From the NCBI GenBank assembly GCA_008921705.1, contig VFFE01007190.1, forward strand, positions 476,809-540,808: a stretch of DNA of 64,000 nt, given 5' to 3'. Positions 39,775 through 49,842 of this stretch are shown here, in pieces. Position numbers and translations under genes: made by a program. The notes beneath the pieces were generated by a model. It saw only the letters and a list, made by a program, of their open reading frames with translations, did not search any database and was not told where the DNA came from. Numbering within the stretch: the first letter of the stretch is position 1; each line of letters starts with the position of its first letter. Origin of the DNA: Burhinus oedicnemus (Eukaryota > Chordata > Aves > Charadriiformes > Burhinidae).

Positions 39775-41071
39775 TGTATTGGGTTTGCGTGGCAAGGTTT
39801 TGGTAGTGGGGGGCCTATAGGGGTGACTTCTGTGAGAAGGTGTTGGACAATGCCAGCTGGCTCCAAGATGGGCCCACCACTGGCCAAGGCCAAGCCCATC
39901 AGCGATGGTGGTAGAGCATCTGTGATAACATATTTAAGACGGGGGAAAAAAAACCCTGCACAACAGTAAATGCAGCCAGAGAGAGGAGTGAGAATATGTG
40001 AGATAAACAACTCTACAGACACCAAGGTCAGAGAGGAAAAGGAGGAGGAGGTGCTCCAAGCACCAGAGCAGAGATTCCTCTTCAGCCCATGGTGAAGACC
40101 ATGGGAGGCAGGCTGTCCCCCTGCAGCCCGTGGAGGTTGACAGTGGAGCAGATATCCACTTGCAGTACATGGAGGACCCTACACCAGAGCAGGTGGATGC
40201 CTGAAGGCTGTGACCCCGTGGGAAGCCTGCACTGGAGCAGGCTCCTGGCAAGACCTCTGGACCTGTGGAGAGAAGACCCCATGCTGGAGCAGGTTTGCTG
40301 GCAGCTCTTGTGACCCCGTGGGAGTCCCACACTGAAGCAGTCTGTTCCTGAAGGACTGCACCTTGTGGAAGGATTTATGTTGAAGTTTGTGAAAGACTGT
40401 CTCTTGCGGGAGGGACCCCACACTGGAGCAGGAGAAGAGTGTGAGGAGTCCTCCCCCTGAGGAGGAAGGAGTGGCAGAGACAACATGTGATGAACTGACC
40501 ACAACCCCCATTCCCCATCTCCCTGCACCACTCAGGATGCGGAGGTAGAGAATTCAGAAGTAAAGTTGAGCCCAGGAAGAAGGGAGAGGTGGGGTGAAGG
40601 TGTTTTAAGATTTAGTTTTTATTTTCTCGTTATCCTCCTCTGATTTGATTCATAATAAATTAAATAAATTTCCCCAAGTCAAGTCTGTTTTGCCTGTGAT
40701 GGTAACTGGTGAGTGATCTCTCCCTGTCCTTATCTCAACCCACGAGCCTTTCATTATATTTTCTCTGTCCTGTCCAGCTGAAGGGAATGATAGAGTGAGT
40801 TTGGTGGGCACCTGACATCCAGCCACAATGTCATAATACTTTTTAACTTTTGGGGTTTCTACCTGTTTTCCCCACTTTATAGCATGATACTACCTTATAA
40901 ATATTCTAGGCATAATAATATTTGAAGATTTTTTTTCTCCATTTTCCCAGTTAGTAGAACTTTAGGCTTTTCCTCAGTTACATTTTTTTCTACTGATCAA
41001 TCTAATAGGAGAGGGAGTGATAGAGCAGCTTTGGTAGCCATCTGGTGTCCAGCCAAGGTCAATCCACCACA
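39775..41071 (+). mobile_element. ERVL-like solo LTR with a duplicated 3' tail
   Basis: Begins TGTATTGGGTTTGCGTGGC and ends CAATCCACCACA, flanked by exact 5-bp duplications. Inside are the U3, a TATA-like TATTTAAG (39931-39938), a long GC-rich stretch (39980-40560) of imperfect 'TGGAGCAG ... CCCGTGGG' units, AATAAA signals (40654-40659 and 40663-40668), and a U5 with AAGTCAAGTCTGTTTTGCC. It is a solo LTR, formed by recombination between the two LTRs of a provirus; no gag, pol or env is present. Oddity: the 3' tail occurs twice, at about 40775-40825 and 41009-41071, with about 180 AT-rich bases of unrelated DNA between. The TSD shows that the second copy is the true end. The 149-, 132- and 110-codon frames inside are products of GC-rich repeats and not genes. 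Confidence 0.9.
40826..41008. other. Unrelated AT-rich insert inside the solo LTR
   Basis: About 180 bases bounded by the two copies of the LTR 3' tail. The sequence has no family match and is AT-rich, unlike the LTR. It was acquired after or during LTR integration, since it lies within the TSD-bounded element. Confidence 0.65.
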
Positions 41072-41076
41072 TTCCT
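41072..41076. repeat. Target-site duplication, right copy (TTCCT)
   Basis: Exact match of 39770-39774, directly after the terminal CA of the LTR. Confidence 0.85.
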
Positions 41077-41134
41077 TTAAACTAATGTTGGTCTAACTTT
41101 TAAAAGTTAGTTATCTACACTAACCTAGTATAAA

Positions 41135-41735
41135 TCACTAAATGTTCAGACAGAGCCTCCTGTGTTTCTCTTTGTGCCCATTTCCTCTTGTCCTGTCACT
41201 GGGCACGACTGAAAAGAGCCTGGCTCCATCCTCTTTGCATCCCCTTTGCACAGGTATTTATATATATTCCTAAGATCTCCCCAAGCCTTGTCTTCTCCAG
41301 GCTGAACACTCCAAGCTCCCTCAGCCTCTCCTCATACATCAGATGCTCCTTGTGGCGCTTTGCTGGACTCTCTCCAGTTGCTCCAAATCTCTGAGGAGTC
41401 CAGAACTAGACACAGCAGTCCAAGTGTGGCCTCACCAGTGCTGAGTGGAAGGGAAGGATCATCTCCCTCAGCCTGCTGGCAACACTCCTCCTAATGCAGC
41501 CTAGAATGCCATTAGCCTTCTTTGCAGCAAGGACACACTGCTAGCTCATGTTCAAGTTGTTGTCCAGCAGGACTCCCAGGTCCTTTTCTGCCAAGCTCCT
41601 TTCCGGGTGAGTGATCTCAGCATATACCTGGTGCCTGGGGCTGTTCCTCTCTAGGTGCAAGACTTTGCACTTCCCTTTACTGAACTTCGTGAGGTTCCTG
41701 TCAGCCCATTTCAAGTCATCAAGTTTTCTTCTATA
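41135..41735 (-). pseudogene. CR1 LINE fragment with ORF2 C-terminal remnant
   Basis: Minus-strand CR1 from the 3' region AATGTTCAGACAGAGCCTCC up to the ORF2 segment encoding LDDLKWADRNLTKFSKGKCK (frame 41750-41541, 69 codons). Other recognised blocks are TCTTCTCCAGGCTGAACACT, CTCACCAGTGCTGAGTGG and ATTAGCCTTCTTTGCAGCAA. The coding part is open for only part of the canonical C-terminus and then breaks. The endonuclease and catalytic core are absent. The 3' tail is missing on the LTR side; it may be the piece at 39491-39604. Confidence 0.92.
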
Positions 41736-42095
41736 GAAATTAGAGAGCAACTACTACCACCAGAGAGAGTGGGAGTATATTTAAGGTGATAGGCCTCATC
41801 TTATGTATATATCAGTCTCTTTCTGTTCACCAGAGTGGGGGATCTATCTATAACACTATCTAAAACCAGTCAGATGAATTACAGCTTAAAGTTGCCTTCA
41901 TATCCATAATAAAGGGACTATAAAGGAAACCTGTGAGACAAATTCAGATATAGGCATTTCACTGTACCATCTTTTGCCAGACACTACATTTGGCCAGGTG
42001 AATCCTACCACAGATTAATTCCTTGTTGAATGTGACCTAGGAGTACTTCTGGGACATCACTTGTGACATCATTGTCTAGCTAATGAAACAGTAAT
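41736..42095. other. Unique non-coding DNA
   Basis: Nothing was recognised. Confidence 0.5.
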
Positions 42096-42545
42096 GAGAT
42101 TTACAGTGTCATGGAACCTAAAGAGTGGGGCTGCTCCATGAAGGGGGATGAGCCATGCGCCCAGGGTGACCCTACCGTAGGCAGTGCCCCCACTGATGGG
42201 GTCCAGTCCCACTGGATCTGAGAATGGTGGGCAGAGCAAAGGTGGTAACAGCAGGGAGCAATGATAGTCCTTGATAGAACAAGTGATGCACCAGAACCAG
42301 GCATTCCACCAGAAGCAAAAGGAGACTGGGCCAGAGGCAGGTCTGAGGACAAGGTTACAGTGTACATCTAAAGGGTCCATCCAGGAGGCACAGCTTGAGG
42401 CAGATACGCCCACATCATACCTCACGCAGTGACTGAAGTCCCAGTCCTGAACTGAAATGGCGCTCTTGGGCACATGGACAAACAGTGTCAGTGGGGGTCC
42501 CAGGTGAGGCTGCTCAGGGCCATTATGGCCTGACACAAAATCAGG
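42096..42545. other. Isolated GC-rich block of unknown origin
   Basis: About 440 bases with much higher GC than the flanks and sharp edges. The right edge has the near-palindrome TCAGGGCCATTATGGCCTGA followed by an A-rich tail (GGGGAAAAAAATTAAAATT). The minus strand is open for 155 codons (42536-42069), with a Pro-, Cys- and Trp-rich predicted product and no domain I recognise. It could be a repeat family not recognised here, a retrocopy of a non-coding or coding transcript, or a remnant of an LTR. I cannot choose among these. Confidence 0.4.
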
Positions 42546-43144
42546 GGAAAAAAATTAAAATTACCATGTTTTAGACTTTTTATAAAGAAAATGTAGAATT
42601 CACATGTATTCGTAATTGCAATGGTTTGGGGGCAAAAATGTACTTGTCATATTACATGCAATTGGAAAAAACATGTACCCATTTGAATTTTTTCCAGTCC
42701 AAACAAAATCTGGATTTATTTTCTTCTTAACTCTGAAATCAATTTCCCTGAATTACCTAAGTGAAGACAGAAAAAGATAGAATCCAATGTATCAGATAAT
42801 TTTTCATGTGACGAGTTTAATTAACTAACACAAATATTGTAATTTATTAGCACTTTTAATAATGTGACCTTCAACTGTTCCTCAGGGAAAAACAAACACT
42901 ACAGACAAAGACATTTGTTCTAAAATGACAGTCACTAGTGAAACATTTTCTGTTCAGGAGGTACATACACTGTATTTCCAAAAGAAGTATATAATGTTTT
43001 TATTTGGGAAAGTTTTATGCACAACACATTATTCTTGTATTGTAACTAACAAAAAATATATTTGATATTTATAACACTGTTGCATTACGAAGGGGGGTAA
43101 GTAAGGTAGTAGACTGAGCTTCATATTCATACATGATGATAAAC
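42546..43144. other. Unique AT-rich non-coding DNA
   Basis: Nothing was recognised. Confidence 0.55.
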
Positions 43145-43310
43145 AATAGTACTTTGCACTTACATGTTATTTTTCATTCCTAAGATGTCAAAATTCTTTA
43201 TAAAAAAACCCAAATTTATATTCTTATTTTATAGATGGCAATCCAAGGATATCTGATGAAAAAAGACAGAATTACACAAGGTCACGCAGCTGTTTATGGG
43301 AAACATAATT
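43145..43310 (-). repeat. Ancient MIR-type CORE-SINE
   Basis: On the plus strand, in reverse-complement order: tail TAGTACTTTGCACTTACATG, TCCTAAGATGTCAAAATTC, then TTATTTTATAGATGG and the core word ACACAAGGTCACGCAGCTG. The arrangement matches the 3' two-thirds of a MIR/CORE-SINE. Its tail corresponds to the tail of the plus-strand copy at 21641-21842, which supports membership in one family. The tRNA-like head is lost or too decayed to see. Confidence 0.8.
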
Positions 43311-45124
43311 TCACTCCATCAGCTCTGTGAGATCAACAAAGTGAGAGCAGAAGATAGTTCTTTTGTTAACCTTCACCAAGTCCTAGCTGGAATACAACCT
43401 TATGGTATGAAAACGACAGAAAATTGCTAGGTATTTCCAGTAGCGGGTGTTTCAGGTCCTCAGAGGTGCAGCTATTAGCTATAATATAGTTACAAAGTAT
43501 AGTATTGGCTGTAGCATGGCAACCTAAAGTTCATGTTTGTTTTACTAAAGGGAAAGTTGGAACAGGCAATTTTCACATTTTCTTTTTAATGGTCAGTTAA
43601 TGAGAAACATTAAAGGGAATCCAGTTCAGTTCATATAGCATTTAATACTTCATTCCTGTTTAACAGCATTTAGATAAGATAACCACACTTACAGCCTCTT
43701 TGGAAGAAAGTCAGGTAATGACCACAAAGGTGATTTGTTTCTTCAGGACTTTTCTCCACAGCAGTACATATTCGGTGAAAAGAAAGACCACAGGAAGCTC
43801 AGGAGGAAATCTTAGCAAAGAAGTACACAAACACCTACAGTAATCCTGCAGTGGAGGTACAGTTGTCAGCCAACCACCATCATACATTAGACAGTGCAAA
43901 AGAAAAGATCTTGAAAGTATGGAGAAAGTTAAGGACCACATGTCCAGCTATGCTAAGATCTTGGACACTCTCTCTTGATTTCTTTTCTTCAGATGTAGAA
44001 ATGCGTTTTGAGGAATGGCTGTGAAATTAGTTCCAACAAGGTTTCAGCACCTCCTTCCACAGTTACGACCCCTGGAAGCTCATCAGTTCCTATCCTAACA
44101 ACAGAGAACATGGCTGATGAATACCTTGGATTCTGAGAGTACTATGCTATCAGAAATGTTGCCTACTCAAAAGACAGCACCACTGAATACCTTACTGTAT
44201 GAAATAACCCGCATATCTGTAGCATTTTTTCCAAGGACAAACAGTGCCAGCAATTGGAGCTAGTTTAAACAGTCAGGTGAACCTGTGTTTAGAGATAAAA
44301 TGGCACATGATACATGTTTTGAGATGTTTACTCTTAAGATTACACTCTCAAAAAGTCATAGTATAACTAAAAGAGCTAAGCTATATATGAACATGGCTGG
44401 ACTTTATCCAGAAAATCAGTCCCACCAAAGTCAGTAAGTCAAACACAGCGAGTCAGTAAAACAAATGATAGTGTTGAACCGTACCACTCAAAAGAGAGGA
44501 CAGATGACTAAGGCAGCTAACAGTGAATTCATTCTCCTTCCTCAGATTTTATTTTACTGCTTTGATTTTGTATAAAAATTTATAATTGAAATATTGTCCT
44601 TGGACATTTTGATTTAATTTAGTGTAGCAAACAGAAACTTCATTTAGTTGTGAAAGTGACAATGTTTCTCTAGTGCACATAATCACTATACTTAGATAAA
44701 GGGGTTTGGATTATCATTTGCAAAGTTTATCAGAATTTTTTTTATGTTTAGTGTGCTATATACAGTGGATATCATTCATTGTAGTTTCAATTATTTTAAC
44801 AGATAACTCCTATTCCATTTGTATCAAAAAACAGTCAATTTTTCTCTGATCTATTTGAAGTGAACAGCATTGAGGTCCTTGTGTATTGTGCGCTATTCAT
44901 AAAAACCTCATGTGAAGGCTAAAGAACAAAGTTCAAACTTACTGTGTTCTTTTCACTTTGGATAAGCATCCAGATGCTTATCTGAGGTTTATCCAGGCCT
45001 GTCTGGTCAAGAAATCAGCCAGAGAATCTTAAAAGAGTGTGTGTGCTTATGTGATTTCCAGCACATCCTATTTTCAATCCATTTCATAAAAAAATAAAAA
45101 AAAGTTGGTGTGCTATAAGCTCAT
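43311..45124. other. Unique AT-rich non-coding DNA
   Basis: No gene or repeat was recognised. Confidence 0.55.
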
Positions 45125-45290
45125 AGATCTGAGACTTCAGAGTAACTCACCTACTTTAATTAACCCTACCACCACACTTCTGTGTCATGAAAATATTTTA
45201 TTTCCATTTTGCAAAAAGGTTGGGCATTTTGCCTAAGTACAAACAAGTATGTAACAGAAAAGTGAGAAGTGTACACACATAGCAATTCTC
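45125..45290 (-). repeat. Probable MIR-type CORE-SINE, strongly decayed
   Basis: Contains TTTATTTCCATTTTGCAAAA followed by TTGCCTAAGTACAAACAAGT and ACAGAAAAGTGAGAAG, the same order as the core of the element at 43145-43310 after a deletion of about 20 bases. Less certain than the other two copies. Confidence 0.5.
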
Positions 45291-47156
45291 AGTTTTCATT
45301 AACAACTGGAAACAAGACTTGCAAAAGTGCATCTGTCTAAAATAAGTCTTGTGTTTCTCTTTTCCTTAGATTAATTCCTAAAGCCATTTTAATCTTCAGT
45401 TTTATTTTTATAAATGAGAATACAGTTACTAATGTATACTTTTGAAAAGTGAAAATATTGTGGCTATTGTAAATACTTCTTGGGCAATAGATGGTGAGGT
45501 GAGGTGCTGAATACAATAAATCTTTCTCTTACAACCTTCCAGGCAGAATCCACATGCCTAGTTCTGGTAAAATCACCTTTAACTATGTGGTACATGCAGT
45601 TGTGCAATAACCATGCTGAATTCCTAAATTATCATTCTGACCAACAGATGTCAAAGAGATTTTGTTATTATGTTCATCACTGGAACTTTATTTTTGGAAC
45701 CAATATGCTTTATTCACCTAGACCTGTGGCAGTTTAAGACACTGATACCTTACAGCTGTTGGTTCGTGAGGTTACAGTTTGCGCAGCAGAGTCAACAGAG
45801 GAAATCTGTGCTTCCACCTCAGTCAGTTCTCTATGAAGTGTGATTGGTGTTTTGATTCAAGATGCCAGATTTGCACTAACAGATGCTAATATTAAGGTAA
45901 AAGTCCCCTTTTGCTGAGTCTTTAGGAGGGCAGAATCTTGCATCGAAAGACTCATAACAGCTTGTCAGGGAATATAATGATTTCAACCAACAGAGCTTCA
46001 CTGTTGAAACATCAAGGTCTAGAAAAAGCACCTTGCTATTAAGCAAAATGAGTTGCAGAAGTTAGCCAAGCTTTCTTTGATTTCCCAGTTTAGTTCAGTC
46101 AGGTTTGGTTTTTTTTTTTCCCCAGCATTTACCCAAGCCTCAACAGGGATTTTTACCTTTCCTGAATTTCATGAAGAATGGAAAAAAATATTAGGTAATG
46201 TAAATTACTTCAAGAAAACTTTTCCTGAATTTATAAACTAAATTTTCTTCTCTTCTCTTTGCAAATTCAATTCAAATCTTCACAGTTTCTTGTATTTTTG
46301 CCTTGCAAATATGACAGCAATTACGTTAAACCCCATAAATTTTCATACATTTTACATATTCCATTGGTCCTGACCATTAACATAATAAAAAGAACAAGAA
46401 AAAATCCTAAGGATATTTCTTAAGATTTTACATCAGGGTTAGGTAAATTTACATACATCTAGGTTAAAGTCCTTGCTGATTACGCAGATATTTTCTATAG
46501 ATTTCTCCTAGCCTTTACAATATATTGTACACATCATACCTCTAGAGAATTTAAGGCCAGGTTAATATTTTAGTAGATTTATGTAAACCAGGTCAAATTA
46601 TAATAAGATCTAAATAAAATGATCCTTTGGCTATTTCTATAACTTTCTTGATAGTTTCCTGTGTAGATCACTAAAAGTAATCCTGTAAAAAGAAAAAAAA
46701 AAAAAAAGACTTTTGAAGCAGAGATATAAATCCCTGGGGCATTCACAGATATTCCCCAAGCCATGGGATTCTTAGTGCTGATCAGCACATCTAAGGTGAT
46801 TAGCAATCCAACTTGGTACCCTCACAGAATAATGTTTTCAGTAGTTCTGACACTAAAGCAATGGCCAATCATCAGAAGTCAATCCTGATGTTATTTGTGA
46901 TAGAAACAGAGAATGAAGGGAACACTAGAAAGTGATGTAGCATTTTGTGCTTTTGTTTTGCTTTTCCCCAGTGGTGATCATCAACATAAAAAATAACAAT
47001 ACCTAGTATGACCCTGAAAAAATTACACCAGATGTACTGAAAAACAACCAATCAACCAAAAAAAAAAAAGAGCTAAATCTTTGAATTTCTTTAACTGAGT
47101 AGATGGCTTTGAGACTTCATTCCCTCTTCATTTCTCAGCTTATTTTCCAGGACTGG
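45291..47156. other. Unique AT-rich non-coding DNA
   Basis: No gene or classifiable repeat. Poly-A or poly-T runs lie at 46108-46120, 46691-46707 and 47058-47069. Confidence 0.55.
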
Positions 47157-47712
47157 TGCACTGGGTTTGGTTGGGATAGCATTAATTTTCTTCATAGCAG
47201 CCCAGATGATGCTGGTTTGGTTTTGTGACTAAAGTAGTGTTGTTAACACACCAGTGATTTGGGTATTGCTGAGCAGTAGTTGCATAGCATCAAGGCTTTC
47301 TCTCTTTCCCACTCTACCCCTGCAGTGAGTAGGCTGAGGGTGGGCAAGAATCTGGGAGGGGACACAGCCTGGACAACTGACACAAATTGACCAAAGGAAT
47401 ATTCCACGCCATATAGCGTCATGCTCAGCAATAAAAACTGAGGAGAGGTATTTTGGGGCATACTAGTCATTGCTCAGAGACTGAATGAGCTTTAGTCTGC
47501 TTGTGGGAGACGGTGAGTGACCGTTTTTACATCACTTTTTTTTTTTTTTTCCCACTTCCTTCCTCTTTCCTTTACTTGTTAAACTGTCTTTATCTCAACC
47601 CATAAGTTTTCTCACTTGTGCTCTTCCTGTTCTCTCTGCCATCCTGCTGGGGACAAGGAGTGAGCAGGCAGCTGTGTGGTGCCTAGCTGCTGGCCAGGGT
47701 CAATCCACCACA
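47157..47712 (+). mobile_element. ERVL-like solo LTR
   Basis: Begins TGCACTGGGTTTGGTTGGG and ends GGTCAATCCACCACA. Internal landmarks are TGTTAACACACCAGTG, GGTATTGCTGAGCAGTAG, a TGACCAAAGGAATATTCC block, AATAAA at 47430-47435 and the U5 block AACTGTCTTTATCTCAACCC. This is an avian ERVL-type LTR about 556 bases long with both termini. The flanking 5-mers (ACTGG and ATTAG) differ, so the target-site duplication has mutated or the LTR arose by recombination between different elements. No proviral genes adjoin it. The U5 block resembles that of the element at 39775, so the two belong to related families. Confidence 0.87.
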
Positions 47713-49099
47713 ATTAGCATTAGAGATTTTTTAATGTCCTTACATCAAAGAAGGCATTACTTACTATCTTAGTTCCTCCACATCCTGTGCATTGGTCTGT
47801 GCTCAGTGGTTCTTTCCTTTGCAGCTTCCAGCTTTATCATCTATTTTATCCTTGGTGCATGCTGAAATTTGATACTAAATTCAACAGATCCAGCAAATCT
47901 GAGTTCTGCCAAAACTGTCAGGAAGCATAGATTATGAGGATGAATCTAATCTTATAATTCTATTGCCATAGTCCAGGAATATCTTGCACACCTCGTTCAT
48001 GTGTGATTTTCTAAGTGAAGTACCATTGCTGTAGAGTCAGTAACTTAATAGAAGAGGCATCAACAATCAGGACAAAATACCTCAGAAAAAAATACCATAC
48101 ACAATTTATATGATAACAAACAGAAAGGACAGCTTAGGCTTTCACTTGAGACAAATTTTATCTCTCATTTAAAGAAGTACTACAGAGTGCTGGATTGTCT
48201 CAAAACTGCTTCTTGTAAAAGCCACTGGATTTCACATGAGGGCAGGAAAACACACAGAGACAGAGAATAACTAGGTGAAGGCTATAAGAGATTCAGCAGA
48301 ATGATAGGATAATAAAGATTCGCTTTTTTCTAACACCTAGTGCTTCTGTAGGTGACTGAACAAAATATGTCCATATAACACTATGAGAAATGTATGTTTT
48401 TTTAAAATGAGAATGAGGTAGAGTTTAGGATTACAAATCCAAAGGTGTGATCCCTGTCCAAGCTATAGGCGCTTCCAGGTGGGCTGGTGTACATTCAGGC
48501 ATTGTTGTCATCCTGGCCTCTATACCTGACTGAGTGTGGATGGATCCTTAGACTAGGTGTTCATTTGCCTAAGTCCTAGAGAAGGTTTAACCTGGTAGGC
48601 ATGCACAAAACATGCATAACCCACACCAGCCATGATTCATACATCCATACACTGGCCACACATATACATCCATTTTGATTCAGAACAAAGGGGAAAAAAA
48701 CAAGAAAACAAAACAGAAAAATGTAGGGAGAACATACTTCCACATTCTCTTCACCTAATAGCTCTTGTTCTGTAAGGTGGTCAGGGTTTACTGCTTTCCT
48801 TACACTGAGAGCATTTAACCATTAAAAAAGAGCTCAGTCCTGATGTCTTCTCCAAAATGTGTTGGTTTTCTTTGTTTGCTTCTTTTTTTTTTCTTCTTTT
48901 TTTTTTTTTTTTAGTGACACTTCTAAAGAGTCCTAGAAGCAGAACCCAACATGATCACCTCCTTTTCAAAGAGATCCACAGTACTTGAAGTAGAGAGCTG
49001 TCCATCTTCTTTCCACTGTGATGAAGTGGATTGTTTTCTAGAAAGGTACAAGGAGGTGCTTTTAATACCTTAACTTCACTAACCACTTTTGTAGTTAGG
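47713..49099. other. Unique AT-rich non-coding DNA
   Basis: No gene was recognised. A T-rich tract lies at 48881-48914. Confidence 0.55.
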
Positions 49100-49104
49100 G
49101 CATC
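49100..49104. repeat. Target-site duplication, left copy (GCATC)
   Basis: Directly precedes the LTR TG terminus and is identical to 49838-49842. Confidence 0.9.
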
Positions 49105-49837
49105 TGTCCTGGTTTGAGGTAAAACAGGACTAATTTTGTTCAGTAACTTTATTTTTTAGCTAGGCCTCTTCTAACTGCTGAAATTAACAGCCTGTTGTGC
49201 AGAAACTGTTCGCTCCCAGAGTGATAAGACCCATGTTTATGGTTGATGCCAAGGAACGGTATGCAGAGAGGATCTTGCTTATCCTTATTGCTATAACAGC
49301 CAAGACCAGCCAACTTTGTTACTTGCCCCATTGGAGGGTCGGAAGCGGAAAAGCATAGAGGGGCCACACCTGCGGGGAGGAGCGGACAGGACAGGTGACC
49401 CAAAACTGACCAACAGGGTATTCCATCCCATCTGCCTCATGCTCAGTATAAAAGCTGAGGGATCAAAGGGTCAGCCCTCTTTCTTCAATGACAGGCGTCC
49501 GAGGAGGACTCTCTCTCTGTGTCTGCCTTTGATCCCAATCCTGAATCCAGATCCGGAATCCAGTTCCTGTCCATCACTGAGTCCAGTCTGGGACTTTCCA
49601 AGTGCCTGCTGGTGATTTGATTGTCATCCTGGGAGCTTGATATGGTTTTGTATATATATATCATTATTTTCTTTTTATTTTTTTATTATTAATATTTCAT
49701 TAAAGTAGTTTAGTTCCTTCTAAACTCTTAAGTCTCTCTTTTTATCTCTCTCTCTTGCCTCCCTTTGGGAGTGGTGCAAGAGAGAGAAAGCACCTGTCAT
49801 TCCACTGGATTGGGTCAATCTGGCCCAAACCACGACA
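49105..49837 (+). mobile_element. Solo LTR of an avian ERV with intact TSD
   Basis: Begins TGTCCTGGTTTGAGGTAAAA and ends GGCCCAAACCACGACA, 733 bases, flanked by exact GCATC duplications. It has a TATA box TATAAAAG (49447-49454) after a CATGCTCAG block, a GC-richer R region with CGTCCGAGGAGGACTC, an ATTAAA poly-A signal (49699-49704), and a pyrimidine-rich U5. There is no gag-pol-env; the provirus was reduced to one LTR by homologous recombination. Its 5' terminus matches the short fragment at 61453. Good preservation of both termini and TSD suggests that this is one of the younger insertions in the window. Confidence 0.94.
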
Positions 49838-49842
49838 GCATC
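49838..49842. repeat. Target-site duplication, right copy (GCATC)
   Basis: Identical to 49100-49104 and directly follows the CA terminus. Confidence 0.9.

Noticed and set aside
39934..40531. Overlapping ORFs of 110-149 codons, minus strand
   Set aside because: They lie inside the GC-rich, internally repetitive part of a solo LTR with confirmed TSD; the open frames come from base composition.
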